A stretch of 64,000 nucleotides of DNA from Bacillus ectoiniformans (GTDB taxonomy: Bacteria; Bacillota; Bacilli; Bacillales; Domibacillaceae): positions 319,740-383,739 of the forward strand of contig NZ_JAFBES010000002.1 in the NCBI RefSeq assembly GCF_016908875.1, in the 5' to 3' direction. A model generated the notes under the pieces. The model was given only the letters and a program-made list of their open reading frames with translations, was not told the DNA's origin and made no database searches. Shown in pieces: positions 44,318-54,163 of this stretch (positions are counted from its first letter, which is position 1; every line of letters starts with the position of its first letter). The translations under genes were made by a program, and so were the position numbers.

Positions 44318-44776
44318 GTGACCAAAAATAAAGTAGATGAAATCTTACAATCGGGGATTCATGGACCGAAAGAATTGAAACCGGAAGAACGTAAACGCTT
44401 TCTTGGCACGATCCGTGAAAGAGTAGAAGGCGCTCTCACAGCAGGAGAAGTGTATCAAAAGAAAGGCCATAAAGAAATCGAGTCGTGGATAACGACTGTT
44501 AAAAAAGGCGAAATGCTGTTGAATGGCGATATTGATTACGCCTATCTATCTCCTTATATTCAGCTTGCCATCAAGCATCACCTGCCATATACCATTGTCG
44601 AAAATCAAGAAGCAGATACAAATATCGGTCTCGTAGTCACGCATGCTGATGCAGTTGACAAACCGCAAATTGGGCTGGACGATATCCAAAAAGAAAAAAA
44701 GAAGTCACACAGCACCTCTCCAAAACAAGGGTTACTCTCGAAGATTAAAAGAAAACTGTTTAAAAACAAAAAATGA
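44318..44776 (+). CDS. DUF1694 family protein (YueI-like)
   Basis: The 152-residue protein has the family core FLGTIRERVEGALTAGEVYQ and HHLPYTIVENQEADTNIGLV, and a basic C-terminal tail (KIKRKLFKNKK). Function is unknown. GTG at 44318 has GGAGG 6 nt upstream; the ATG at 44312 abuts the same site, so GTG is preferred. Confidence 0.75.
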   Translation: MTKNKVDEILQSGIHGPKELKPEERKRFLGTIRERVEGALTAGEVYQKKGHKEIESWITTVKKGEMLLNGDIDYAYLSPYIQLAIKHHLPYTIVENQEADTNIGLVVTHADAVDKPQIGLDDIQKEKKKSHSTSPKQGLLSKIKRKLFKNKK

Positions 44777-44802
44777 GCGAGAACCTAATGGCTCCCGCTC
44801 AT
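44774..44802. terminator. Terminator between yueI-like gene and gndA
   Basis: TGAGCG-(A)GA pairs with (TC)-CGCTCA around a GC-containing loop, with TTCTTT downstream; it includes the stop codon of the yueI-like gene. Confidence 0.7.
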
Positions 44803-44809
44803 TCTTTAA

Positions 44810-46219
44810 TTATTTACTCCATTCAGTATGGAATACGCCTTCTTTATCCACACGCTGATACGTATGTGCGCCGAAGTAGTCACGCTGCGCTTGAATTAAA
44901 TTCGCAGGCAGCACAGCTGTACGGTAGCTGTCGAAATAAGAAAGAGCTGCTGATAAAGTCGGTACTGGAATACCTGCTTTCACAGCTGCAGCCATTACTT
45001 CACGAAGCGCACCTTGATAATTTTCTACGATGTCTTTGAAGTATGGGTCAAGAAGCAAGTTCGTTAAGTTTGGTTCACGATCATACGCTTCTTTAATCTT
45101 TTGCAGGAATTGGGCACGAATAATGCAGCCGCCGCGGAAGATCATCGCGATTTCTCCATAATTTAAATTCCAGCCATACTCTTCAGAGGCAGACTTCATT
45201 TGAGCAAAGCCTTGCGCATAAGAGCAGATTTTACTCATATACAGTGCTTTGCGAACCGCTTCAATAAACTCAGTGCGGTCTCCATTAAATGGAGTGGATT
45301 CTGGGCCTTTCAACAATTTGCTTGCTTTTACTCGCTCATCTTTTAATGCAGAAATAAAGCGGGCAAATACGGATTCTGTGATCAATGGAAGCGGAACGCC
45401 AAGGTCAAGTGCGCTTTGGCTCGTCCATTTACCTGTTCCTTTTTGGCCTGCTTTATCTAAAATCACATCTACTAACGGCTTGCCTGTTTCTTCATCTTTC
45501 TTCGTAAAGATATCGGCTGTGATTTCAATTAAATAGCTGTCAAGCTCGCCTTTATTCCACTCGGCGAATACTTCGTGAAGCTCTTCTGCAGACAATCCAA
45601 GTACGTTTTTCAAAATGAAATACGCTTCTGAGATCAGCTGCATATCTCCGTATTCAATGCCATTATGAACCATTTTCACATAATGTCCCGCTCCATCTGC
45701 TCCAATATATGTGCAGCAAGCTTCGCCGTCCACTTTTGCAGAAATATCTTTTAAAATCGGCGCCACTAATTCATAGGCTTCTTTTTGGCCTCCAGGCATA
45801 ATTGAAGGGCCAGTTAACGCTCCTTCTTCTCCTCCTGAAACGCCAGTGCCGATAAAATGAATGCCGCTTTCGCTCAATTCTTCATTGCGGCGCTGTGTAT
45901 CTTTAAAGAATGTATTTCCGCCGTCAATTAAGATATCTCCTTTTTCAAGAAGCGGCTTCAGCTGGGCAATCGTTGCATCTGTTGCTTGACCGGCTTTAAC
46001 CATCAGCAAGATTTTACGAGGCTTTTCAAGTGATTGCACAAACTCCTCAATGCTATATGTTCCTGTAATTTGTTTGCCTTTACTTTCGGCCAGCATTTCG
46101 TCTGTCTTCTCACGAGAACGGTTGAAAACGGATACGGTGTAACCGCGGCTTTCAATGTTCCAAGCAAGATTCTTCCCCATCACTGCTAAACCAATCACAC
46201 CTATTTGCTGTTGTGACAT
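44810..46219 (-). CDS. gndA: 6-phosphogluconate dehydrogenase (decarboxylating)
   Basis: GndA converts 6-phosphogluconate to ribulose 5-phosphate, CO2 and NADPH. The 469-residue product has the Rossmann motif [27 protein letters not shown] (about 127-137) and the catalytic Lys in [14 protein letters not shown]. Length and motifs fit YqjI/GndA. It lies between the yueI-like gene and polY1, as yqjI lies near yqjH in B. subtilis. Confidence 0.96.
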   Translation of the reverse strand: MSQQQIGVIGLAVMGKNLAWNIESRGYTVSVFNRSREKTDEMLAESKGKQITGTYSIEEFVQSLEKPRKILLMVKAGQATDATIAQLKPLLEKGDILIDGGNTFFKDTQRRNEELSESGIHFIGTGVSGGEEGALTGPSIMPGGQKEAYELVAPILKDISAKVDGEACCTYIGADGAGHYVKMVHNGIEYGDMQLISEAYFILKNVLGLSAEELHEVFAEWNKGELDSYLIEITADIFTKKDEETGKPLVDVILDKAGQKGTGKWTSQSALDLGVPLPLITESVFARFISALKDERVKASKLLKGPESTPFNGDRTEFIEAVRKALYMSKICSYAQGFAQMKSASEEYGWNLNYGEIAMIFRGGCIIRAQFLQKIKEAYDREPNLTNLLLDPYFKDIVENYQGALREVMAAAVKAGIPVPTLSAALSYFDSYRTAVLPANLIQAQRDYFGAHTYQRVDKEGVFHTEWSK

Positions 46220-46399
46220 TATTTTGATTCCTCACTTTCTTATTCAGAAGGCCATGTATGTAGTTTGTCAGCCTCAGTCTTTTCATGGATGTTTTTCATG
46301 CTTATTAAATGTATCAATTAATCTATAGTCATGCAACTGAAACGAGCGTTTCTTCGCAATTTTATGCCCCCATAAGATCCGGATTTTATAGTCATGACC

Positions 46400-47686
46400 T
46401 TATCCTTCATCATCAGCCGCTTCTCTCTTTTTCCTAGCCAAGAAATCTTTATTGAAGCTAGTATCATTTCTTGGATCAGCCAATGCCTTTCGGCTCCTTA
46501 TACCTTCTTGAATCACATTTTCCCCAAACTTTTTGCGGATTTCTTGGATCGCATCTAACAAAGGTTCTTTCTTCGCTTCTTGCTCGTAGGAAAATAAGTT
46601 CAGCTGTATGCCGGCTTGCTCCTTTTCTACGAGATCCTGAGCGGTGACTCCTAAAAGCCGGACGCCGTTACCCGTCCAGTGCTGCAGAAATAAGCCTTTC
46701 GCTTCTTCAAAAATTTCATCTTTATTTTGAGTCGGTCCTGATAATTTCTTGCTGCGGGTGATGGTTTGCCTATTTTTATAACGAATCATGATAGATATCG
46801 TGGTGCCAAGCATATCTTTGCTGTAAAGACGGCTCGACACTTTATCTGAAAGAGTCTGAAGCACCTGCAGAAGCTCAAGCTGTCTCGTCGTATCTTTCGG
46901 CAGCGTCATCGAATTTCCCACACTTTTAAAATCATTAACAGAATCAGGATCGACTTTTCTGCGGTCTTCCCCATTCGCTCTTTCCTTTAACTTCAGTCCG
47001 TTTATGCCTAAACGGTTTTTCAGCACCAGTTCATCCGCATGGGCAAGGTCGCCAATCGTATGAATGGAAAAACCTGCAAGCTTCTCTGCTGTTTTCTCGC
47101 CGATTCCATGCATTTCGATGACGGGAAGCGGCCATAGAAGCTTCGGAATGTCCCGTTTTCTTAATACGGTTATTCCCATGGGTTTCTTCATGTCGGAAGC
47201 CATTTTCGCTAAGAATTTATTCGGGGCAATCCCAATACTGCATGGCAAATGCAGTTCGTTATATACTCTCTTTTGAATAGTGTCAGCAATTTCAAGCGGC
47301 GTCCCTAACGAAAAACTCCCGGTAATATCTACATAGCCTTCATCAATTGAAACTGGCTCCACCAATTCTGAATAATCTCTCAGTAGGTCAAACATAGCAG
47401 CGGATGCGGCACGGTATCGATCAAAGTTAGGTCTCATGATTAGTATTTGCGGACAGAGCTTTTGGGCTTCAAAGACAGTCATCGTTGTTTTTACACCGAA
47501 TTTTCTCGCTTCATAATTGCATGTGACCACAATTCCTTTTCGTTCCTTTGGGTTGCCGGCGATCGCGAGCGGCTTCCCTTTTAAAGATGGGTCGTGAGCC
47601 GTCTCCACCGAGGCATAAAAACTATTCATGTCTACATGCAAAATCACACGGCCGCGCTTAGGATAATACTGCTTCACTGGCTCCAC
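46400..47686 (-). CDS. polY1: DNA polymerase IV (PolY1, DinB)
   Basis: A Y-family translesion polymerase. The 428-residue product has palm motifs VILHVDMNSFYASVE and EPVSIDEGYVDITG with catalytic Asp and Asp-Glu, HhH thumb region and a C-terminal beta-clamp-binding-like QLNLF. GTG codons at 47686 and 47677 are both possible starts; the second gives better spacing from AGGA. No clear SOS box is seen just upstream, unlike the YqjW-like gene at 23.6 kb. Confidence 0.92.
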   Translation of the reverse strand: MEPVKQYYPKRGRVILHVDMNSFYASVETAHDPSLKGKPLAIAGNPKERKGIVVTCNYEARKFGVKTTMTVFEAQKLCPQILIMRPNFDRYRAASAAMFDLLRDYSELVEPVSIDEGYVDITGSFSLGTPLEIADTIQKRVYNELHLPCSIGIAPNKFLAKMASDMKKPMGITVLRKRDIPKLLWPLPVIEMHGIGEKTAEKLAGFSIHTIGDLAHADELVLKNRLGINGLKLKERANGEDRRKVDPDSVNDFKSVGNSMTLPKDTTRQLELLQVLQTLSDKVSSRLYSKDMLGTTISIMIRYKNRQTITRSKKLSGPTQNKDEIFEEAKGLFLQHWTGNGVRLLGVTAQDLVEKEQAGIQLNLFSYEQEAKKEPLLDAIQEIRKKFGENVIQEGIRSRKALADPRNDTSFNKDFLARKKREAADDEG

Positions 47687-47916
47687 TTCCTGTTAACTCT
47701 TTTTTTACTATTATAGCAGTTCTTCTCGAATGATTAGAGAATGCGCGCTTTCACCCATCCCCTCTAGTTCAAAAACAAAAAATAAATTTTACAAACTATT
47801 CGAAATATTATAAACTGGGTTTACATATGATACTTCAACAGGTTCATTTTCTTCACTCGATATTATACTGTTAAGTCTGCTCAGCTTTTCCTACCAGAAA
47901 AGATTTCGGCAGGCAT

Positions 47917-47974
47917 AAGCCAGTTATTTTCACTTCCATGTCAAACACGCATGGATAGAGGATGACTGGCTTTT
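47917..47974 (+). promoter_or_regulatory. Leader hairpin before the CoA-transferase gene
   Basis: AAGCCAGT (47917-47924) pairs with ACTGGCTT, with an inner CCATG/CATGG stem; TTTTATTATG follows. It looks like a terminator-type attenuator in the leader. The 310-nt gap holds no gene. Confidence 0.5.
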
Positions 47975-47998
47975 ATTATGTTGAAGGGAGTGGTTTTT

Positions 47999-49186
47999 TT
48001 GACCGGCTCATTAAGAGGAATCAAAGTCCTTGACCTCACAAGAGTCCTTGCCGGCCCCTATTGTACAATGATCCTCGGTGATTTAGGCGCCGAAGTCCTC
48101 AAAATTGAAGCCCCTGGCGGAAGTGATGAAACCCGAGAATGGGGTCCTCCTTTTAAAGAGGGAGTCAGCGCCTATTATTTGTGCACAAACAGAAATAAAA
48201 AAAGCCTTACCGTCAACTTGAAAACAGAAGAAGGAAAATCCATCATTGAAGATCTCGTGAAAGAAAGTGACATTGTTATTAATAATTTTAAAACAGGAAC
48301 AATGGACCGGCTTGGATTAGGTTATGAATCGCTGTCTAACATTAATCCAGGAATTGTGTATTGTTCGATTACCGGTTTTGGCGAAACAGGCCCTTATAAA
48401 GACCGGCCCGGCTATGATTTTATCATTCAAGCGATGAGCGGATTGATGAGCATTACAGGAGAAGAAGATTCTTCCCCGCAAAAATTAGGTGTAGCCATTA
48501 CTGATATATTAACCGGCTTGTATGCCTGTATCGGCATTCAAGCAGCTCTCCTCGAGAGAGAAGCTTCCGGACGCGGGCAGAAAATAGACATTTCTTTATA
48601 TGATTCTGCTATTAGTTCGCTAGTCAATATCGCCAGCAATTATTTAGTTTCAGGAAAGATTCCCAATAGATTAGGAAACAAGCACGCAAATATCGTTCCT
48701 TATCAAACTTTTGCTGCATCTGATGCGGAAATGGTGATTGCTGTAGGGAATGACCGGCAGTTTGCCTCCTTTTGCGAGATGCTGAGTCTCCGGGAGCTGC
48801 CTGCTGACGAACGGTTTGCCACCAATGCGCAGCGTGTAAAAAACCAGGAGCACCTCCTCCCTCTGCTTCAGGAGCAGCTGGTTAAACAGCCGCTACACTA
48901 TTGGCAGAAGCGCTGCGAGGAGCAAGGGATTCCGTTTGGACCGATTCAAAATATCGAGGAGATGACAGAAGATTCGCATGTGTTGGCAAGAAACATGATT
49001 GTCACAATGCCTCACCCAACGGCCGGTGACATTCGCTTAATCGGCAGTCCGCTTAAGCTGTCCCGAACGCCGGTGGTTATGGATCGGCATCCGCCATTAC
49101 CTGGTGAACATACGATAGACATATTAAAAAGTCAGGGATTAACAGAAGCTCAAATTGACCTTTATAAAGAAAATAACATTATCTAA
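47999..49186 (+). CDS. CaiB/BaiF family CoA-transferase (type III)
   Basis: The 395-residue enzyme moves CoA between organic acids. It has the family opening GIKVLDLTRVLAGPYCTMIL, with the catalytic Asp expected in the PGYDFIIQAMSG region (about residue 140-150), and the C-terminal LPGEHT. TTG at 47999 has AAGGGAGTGG upstream. It is followed by an acyl-CoA dehydrogenase 14 bp later, a pair that suggests activation then oxidation of a carboxylic acid; the substrate (for example glutarate) is open. Confidence 0.85.
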   Translation: MTGSLRGIKVLDLTRVLAGPYCTMILGDLGAEVLKIEAPGGSDETREWGPPFKEGVSAYYLCTNRNKKSLTVNLKTEEGKSIIEDLVKESDIVINNFKTGTMDRLGLGYESLSNINPGIVYCSITGFGETGPYKDRPGYDFIIQAMSGLMSITGEEDSSPQKLGVAITDILTGLYACIGIQAALLEREASGRGQKIDISLYDSAISSLVNIASNYLVSGKIPNRLGNKHANIVPYQTFAASDAEMVIAVGNDRQFASFCEMLSLRELPADERFATNAQRVKNQEHLLPLLQEQLVKQPLHYWQKRCEEQGIPFGPIQNIEEMTEDSHVLARNMIVTMPHPTAGDIRLIGSPLKLSRTPVVMDRHPPLPGEHTIDILKSQGLTEAQIDLYKENNII

Positions 49187-49200
49187 GGAGTGTGCCAGAA

Positions 49201-50412
49201 ATGAACTTTAACTTTTCGGAAGAACAGGAATTGCTGAGAAAAACCGTCCGCCAATTCACGGATAAAGAAATCATGCCCTACATTGGAGAATGGGATGCCA
49301 CACAACACTTTGAAACAAATATTTTAAAACGGCTGGCAGAGCTCGGCTTAATGGGCGTATGCATTCCTGAACAATATGGCGGCAGCGGCATGGATTATAA
49401 CTCTCTGGCCATCGTTTGCGAAGAGCTAGAGCGCGGGGATACAGCTTTTCGAACAGCGGTGTCCGTACACACTGGATTAAACAGTATGACCCTCATGCAA
49501 TGGGGAACCGAACAGCAGAAACAAAAATACTTAACTCCGCAGGCAAAAGGCGAGAAAGTCGGAGCTTTTGGATTAACGGAACCCGGAGCAGGATCAGACG
49601 TAGCTGCCATGAATTCCACAGCTAAGCTTGAAGGTGACTACTATATCTTAAATGGCCAAAAAACATGGATCTCCCTCTGTGATGTCGCAGATCATTTCAT
49701 AGTATTTGCCTACACGGACAAAACTAAAAAACATCACGGCATTTCCGCGTTTATCGTAGAACGCACAATGGAGGGATTTTCTTCAAAAGCCATTAAAGGC
49801 AAGCTTGGCATTCGAGCCGGAAACACAGGTGAAATCTTTTTTGATCAAATCAAAGTCCCTAAAGAGAACTTGCTTGGTCAAGAAGGCGAAGGGTTTAAAA
49901 TTGCGATGTCAGCCTTAGATAATGGCCGTTTCACTGTCGCGGCCGGTGCTTGCGGTCAGATCATGGCCTGTCTTGAAGCGAGTATTCAATATTGTCATGA
50001 ACGAAAAACATTTGGCAAAGAAATCGGCAAACATCAGCTGGTTCAGCAAATGATCGCCAAAATGGAAGCCGGTCTGCAAATGAGCAGGCTCCTCGTCTAC
50101 CGTGCAGGAGAGTTAAAAAATCAAGGGAAGCGCAACACGCGCGAAACATCTCTTGCTAAATGGCAGGCATGCGACTTTGCGAATCAGGCAGCTGATGATG
50201 CGGTACAGATTCATGGAGCCTATGGCTATTCAAATGAATATCCAGTTGAGCGTTATTTAAGAAATTCAAAAGCCCCTGTTATTTACGAAGGAACGAGAGA
50301 AATCCATACGGTGATGCAAGCAGAGTATGCGCTTGGATACCGAGAAGATAAGCCTTTAAACAATATGCTTCCCTCTTGGCCTTTTGAAGAAAAAACCGTG
50401 TCGTCGCATTAA
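49201..50412 (+). CDS. Acyl-CoA dehydrogenase
   Basis: The 403-residue FAD enzyme has GAFGLTEPGAGSDVAAMNST and the C-terminal QIHGAYGYSNEYPVERYLRN-type segment with the catalytic glutamate in VIYEGTREIH. AAGGAG lies 10 nt before the ATG at 49201; a GTG at 49192 is too close to that site. It is in an operon with the CoA-transferase. Short-chain or glutaryl-CoA dehydrogenase activity is possible but not shown by the sequence. Confidence 0.88.
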   Translation: MNFNFSEEQELLRKTVRQFTDKEIMPYIGEWDATQHFETNILKRLAELGLMGVCIPEQYGGSGMDYNSLAIVCEELERGDTAFRTAVSVHTGLNSMTLMQWGTEQQKQKYLTPQAKGEKVGAFGLTEPGAGSDVAAMNSTAKLEGDYYILNGQKTWISLCDVADHFIVFAYTDKTKKHHGISAFIVERTMEGFSSKAIKGKLGIRAGNTGEIFFDQIKVPKENLLGQEGEGFKIAMSALDNGRFTVAAGACGQIMACLEASIQYCHERKTFGKEIGKHQLVQQMIAKMEAGLQMSRLLVYRAGELKNQGKRNTRETSLAKWQACDFANQAADDAVQIHGAYGYSNEYPVERYLRNSKAPVIYEGTREIHTVMQAEYALGYREDKPLNNMLPSWPFEEKTVSSH

Positions 50413-50500
50413 ACCGGTAGATTTAACAATCTGAAGTACTTAAAAGCTGCGATTTTGCTTTTAAAAAATAAACATAAAAAATCTAGAGCAAATCTCTCTG

Positions 50501-50527
50501 GCTGTCCTGTTATAATGATAGGACAGC
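50501..50527 (+). promoter_or_regulatory. Promoter -10 enclosed in an inverted repeat
   Basis: GCTGTCCT (50501-50508) and AGGACAGC (50520-50527) flank TATAAT (50511-50516). The -35 region is poor. The dyad covers the -10, so a repressor could bind there. Confidence 0.55.
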
Positions 50528-50559
50528 TAGATAAATTTTCACAAAAGGAGTGTAAATAG

Positions 50560-51900
50560 ATGGACAAGCAAAATTTAACTGCCGCAGAACTGACGAAACT
50601 GGATCAAAAGCATTTTATTCACCCAACATCCTCTATTCAAGAACAGCAGGAACATGGGGCCGCTATTATCTTCAAAGAAGGCAATGGTGTGTACTTAACA
50701 GATGTTAACGGGAAAACATATATCGAAGGAATGGCTTCCCTTTGGAATGTCAATGTAGGGTATGGAAGAAAGGAACTCGCTAAAGTCGCTCAAGAACAAA
50801 TGGAAGCGCTTGCTTTCTCCTCTTGTTTCGCCACATTCAGCAATGAACCTGCCATTCGGTTAGCAGCGAAATTAGCTGAACTTACGCCTGGTGATTTACA
50901 AGCGGCTTTCTTTACATCGGGAGGTTCTGAATCAAACGACACAGCGTACAAGCTTGTTCGTCATTATTGGAAAGTGAAAGGCCAGCCGCAAAAAACGAAA
51001 ATTATCTCACGTGAAAAGGGGTATCACGGCGTAGCAGTTGGTTCAACAAGCGCGACGGGCATCAAGGATTTTCATCATATGACTTCTTCTCTTGCTCCTG
51101 GGTTTCTGCACGTGGAAGCATTCAGCACAGAGGCACTAAGAGAATTAATCATTCAAGAAGGCGCAGACACCATTGCGGCTTTTATCGCGGAGCCAGTGCA
51201 AGGAGCAGGCGGAGTAAATATTCCTCCGGACGATTACTTTAAGGAAGTAAGACGCATTTGCGATGAGCATCAAATTCTCTTCATTGCTGATGAAGTCATC
51301 ACCGGTTTTGGACGGACAGGCAAGTGGTTCGCCTGTGAACATTATGGTGTCACACCGGATGTCATGCTTGTCGCAAAAGGCATTTCAAGCGGATATTCTC
51401 AGCTTGGAGCGGTCATTGTACGCGAATTCATTCATCAAGATTTAATTAAGTATTCTGAAGGCACTCTGCTGCACGGATTCACTTACAGCGGCCACCCGAC
51501 TGCATGTGCGGTTGCCTTAAAGAATATTGAGATATTAGAAGAGGAACAGCTGATTGAAAACGCCGAGAAAATGGGCCTCATCTTTTCAAATCATCTGCAG
51601 CAGCTGCAGCAAGAATGTAAGATCGTCGGCGAAATCCGTTCATTAGGATTGATTGGCGCACTCGAACTCGTGAAGGATCAGGAAACGAATGAACGCTTTC
51701 CTGCGAAAGTCTCTCCTAAAGTAATTGCAGAAGCGAGAAAACGAGGGCTGATTTTAAGAACAGTTACTTTTGGCAACGCTGATACGATCGTATTTTCTCC
51801 GCCGCTTGTCATAAATGAACAAGAGATTAAAGAGATGTTTGATATTTTAAAAGAAGCGATAGAAGCCGTGCAGGCTCAATTATTTGCCTCGGAAAAGTAA
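50560..51900 (+). CDS. Class III aminotransferase (omega-aminotransferase family)
   Basis: The 446-residue PLP enzyme has FTSGGSESNDTAYKLVRHYW, the Asp of ILFIADEVITGFGRTG, and the PLP lysine in LVAKGISSGYSQLGA. It resembles beta-alanine/putrescine/taurine-type omega-aminotransferases; the amino donor cannot be told from sequence. AAAGGAGTG precedes the ATG. It stands alone between a dyad-bearing promoter and a strong terminator. Confidence 0.88.
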   Translation: MDKQNLTAAELTKLDQKHFIHPTSSIQEQQEHGAAIIFKEGNGVYLTDVNGKTYIEGMASLWNVNVGYGRKELAKVAQEQMEALAFSSCFATFSNEPAIRLAAKLAELTPGDLQAAFFTSGGSESNDTAYKLVRHYWKVKGQPQKTKIISREKGYHGVAVGSTSATGIKDFHHMTSSLAPGFLHVEAFSTEALRELIIQEGADTIAAFIAEPVQGAGGVNIPPDDYFKEVRRICDEHQILFIADEVITGFGRTGKWFACEHYGVTPDVMLVAKGISSGYSQLGAVIVREFIHQDLIKYSEGTLLHGFTYSGHPTACAVALKNIEILEEEQLIENAEKMGLIFSNHLQQLQQECKIVGEIRSLGLIGALELVKDQETNERFPAKVSPKVIAEARKRGLILRTVTFGNADTIVFSPPLVINEQEIKEMFDILKEAIEAVQAQLFASEK

Positions 51901-51921
51901 ATTTCTATAATTGGAAATAAT

Positions 51922-51955
51922 GAAAGGGTGCGCCATTAGCATAGGCGCACCCTTT
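51922..51955. terminator. Bidirectional terminator after the aminotransferase
   Basis: GAAAGGGTGCGCC pairs with GGCGCACCCTTTC around an 8-nt loop; it also ends the convergent DUF3870 gene, whose stop touches it. Confidence 0.85.
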
Positions 51956-52266
51956 CATTCATTAACAGTTGTTACATACTGTTTGTATAAGTCCTTTAAC
52001 GCACTTTCGATCGCAGCACTCGCTTTTCCGAAATAATTATGATCCATTCGGGCAAGCAGTTCTTCGATGCCGTCCATTAAACTATATCCTCTTAATAAGG
52101 AAGCAATATATTGTCTTCCCTGCTCTGTTGCAAGCGTGCAGGAAGCTTCGACAATCACTCCGTATTTGCCTTCTACTTCCGCCGTAATCGTTAACGTGTC
52201 ATACAAATTTTTAGCTGCCATTCCAGCTGGCAGTCTCGCATGCCCAGCGATCATATATGTGTACAT
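51955..52266 (-). CDS. DUF3870 family protein
   Basis: A 103-residue protein beginning MYTYMIAGHARLPAGMAAKN, with VEASCTLATEQGRQYIASLL in the middle; this layout fits DUF3870. Function is unknown. The ATG at 52266 has AGGTGA 5 nt upstream. It precedes the aminotransferase terminator and follows a cheW-like gene on the same strand. Confidence 0.75.
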   Translation of the reverse strand: MYTYMIAGHARLPAGMAAKNLYDTLTITAEVEGKYGVIVEASCTLATEQGRQYIASLLRGYSLMDGIEELLARMDHNYFGKASAAIESALKDLYKQYVTTVNE

Positions 52267-52316
52267 GTGTCTCACCTATCCATCAAAATAACGAACTGTT
52301 CTAACCTATGAATCTA

Positions 52317-52790
52317 TTATTCAGCTGTATAACTCATCATAAACTCTTGGATCTCTTTCATTCCATCGAGGGAAGAAACAAGCACCTCGGGATCGATGAT
52401 CGTTACCAGTCGGTTATCCAAATTAGCAACGGCCGAAAAATATTTTGTTTTTGAATAGGCAACCAAGCCGACTTGGCGCAAGCTTTGCTCAGGCACACTG
52501 ATAATTTCTTTCGCATCTTTCACAAGAAAACCGACAGCTAAAAATTTCGTTTGAATAACGAGCAATCGCGCTTCATCGAGGTTAGACAAACTTTTATTGT
52601 AAAGCACATATTCAAAATCAATGACAGGAATTAATTCATCTCTAACTTTTACAACGCCTTTCATATACAAGGGCAAATGCGGAATTGGCTGAATAGATGG
52701 TACTTTCTCTATAGAAATCACCGACTCAATGGGAACCGCATATTCTTCATGACCCGATTCAAATACAACTGTTTTATCCACCTGCTGCAT
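52317..52790 (-). CDS. CheW-like chemotaxis coupling protein
   Basis: The 157-residue single CheW domain has EYAVPIESVISIEKVPSIQP, MKGVVKVRDELIPVIDF and a C-terminal TIIDPEVLVSS, the strand pattern of CheW. Such proteins couple chemoreceptors to CheA. No other chemotaxis gene is near, and the protein is not preceded by a receiver domain, so it is CheW- rather than CheV-like. Confidence 0.85.
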   Translation of the reverse strand: MQQVDKTVVFESGHEEYAVPIESVISIEKVPSIQPIPHLPLYMKGVVKVRDELIPVIDFEYVLYNKSLSNLDEARLLVIQTKFLAVGFLVKDAKEIISVPEQSLRQVGLVAYSKTKYFSAVANLDNRLVTIIDPEVLVSSLDGMKEIQEFMMSYTAE

Positions 52791-52860
52791 GGCATGACCT
52801 CCTAGCTAATCATTGATGTTACGGATGTATCCGTCTTTCTTATAAGAAAATACTACCATA

Positions 52861-52901
52861 AATAAATAAACCTGTCTGCTTATTGATGTACAGACAGGTT
52901 C
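52861..52901 (-). terminator. Terminator after yqjE
   Basis: AACCTGTCTG pairs with CAGACAGGTT, followed on the minus strand by TATTTATTT. Confidence 0.8.
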
Positions 52902-52908
52902 GATAATC

Positions 52909-54033
52909 TTATTCAGTTTCTGACACTTCAGCTACGATGGCTACAGCCATTTCAGCAAGTTTCTCAAGCTCCTCAATCGGCATTCTTTCATTCGTTGTGT
53001 GAATATCTTCATACCCTACAGCTAAATTGACGGTAGGAATGCCGAATCCAGCGATCACATTGGCATCACTTCCGCCGCCGCTTGTTAACAGCTCGGTTGG
53101 ACGGCCAATTCGGGAAGCTGCTTTTTTCGCTACTTCAACGACATGATCTCCTTTACCGAACTTAAAGCCCGGGTACATCACTTCAACCTGAACGTCACAA
53201 GACCCGCCCATGCTCTCAGCCGTTTCTTCAAACGCTTGCTTCATCTTAGCTACTTGCTCTTCCATTTTCTCAGGAACGAGTGAACGAGCTTCCGCTAAAA
53301 TGTCAACACGGTCACATACAATATTCGTTGCTTTTCCGCCTTCAAAACGTCCGATATTAGCCGTTGTTTCTTCGTCAATTCGTCCTAGTGGCATTTTAGC
53401 AATCGCTTTAGCGGCAATCGTAATCGCTGAAACTCCTTTTTCTGGCGCCACGCCAGCATGTGCTGTTTTCCCGTAAATTTCAGCTGTCACTTTCGCCTGC
53501 GTTGGCGCTGCTACGATAATATTGCCCACAGCCCCGTCACTATCTAAAGCAAAGCCGAATTTCGCTTTCACTAATGAAGGATCCAGCGCTTTCGCTCCGA
53601 CTAAACCAGATTCTTCACCAGCTGTAATGATAAATTGAATCATTCCATGAGGCAGATTCTGCTCCTTCAGCACACGAACCATCTCAAGCATGGCAGCCAG
53701 ACCTGCCTTATCATCCGCTCCAAGAATCGTCGTTCCATCTGTTACGACATACCCATCTTTAATGCTCGGTTTAATACCGGCACCGGGCACGACGGTATCC
53801 ATATGAGAAGTAAAGTAAATCGGATCCACTCCATCTTTAGTGGCGTCTAGGGTGCAGATTAAATTTCCTGCCCCATGACCGGTTTGGCCAGTTGTATCAT
53901 CTTCATAGACTGTCACACCCAAGTCTTGGAATTTCTTCGTCAATACTTTTGCAATTTCCGTTTCTTTTTTTGTTTCAGAATCAATCTGTACTAGCTCAAG
54001 AAATTCATTTAATAACCGTTCATTATTCACCAT
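52909..54033 (-). CDS. yqjE: M20-family peptidase, PepT-like (YqjE)
   Basis: A zinc-dependent exopeptidase of family M20, probably a tripeptidase. The 374-residue product has the metal motif FTSHMDTVVPG, TTILGADDKAGLAAMLE, and the catalytic Glu in ITAGEESGLVGAKAL, then the dimerisation domain (about 175-290) and a C-terminal SGGGSDANVI. AGGAGGT precedes the ATG. Position fits yqjE of the B. subtilis yqj cluster. Confidence 0.9.
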   Translation of the reverse strand: MVNNERLLNEFLELVQIDSETKKETEIAKVLTKKFQDLGVTVYEDDTTGQTGHGAGNLICTLDATKDGVDPIYFTSHMDTVVPGAGIKPSIKDGYVVTDGTTILGADDKAGLAAMLEMVRVLKEQNLPHGMIQFIITAGEESGLVGAKALDPSLVKAKFGFALDSDGAVGNIIVAAPTQAKVTAEIYGKTAHAGVAPEKGVSAITIAAKAIAKMPLGRIDEETTANIGRFEGGKATNIVCDRVDILAEARSLVPEKMEEQVAKMKQAFEETAESMGGSCDVQVEVMYPGFKFGKGDHVVEVAKKAASRIGRPTELLTSGGGSDANVIAGFGIPTVNLAVGYEDIHTTNERMPIEELEKLAEMAVAIVAEVSETE

Positions 54034-54113
54034 TTATATGTACCTCCTAATAAAAAGTCCCAATTACAGTATACGCTTCCACTCGCTTATTCTCAACGAA
54101 TATGGAATTGGAT

Positions 54114-54150
54114 CAAAAAAAGCTTTAGACGCATGTTCGCGCCTAAAGCT
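54114..54150 (-). terminator. Terminator after the carboxylase gene
   Basis: AGCTTTAG-(G)CGC pairs with GCG-(T)CTAAAGCT, followed by a 7-T run on the minus strand. Confidence 0.88.
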
Positions 54151-54163
54151 CTCTCTAAATGAT

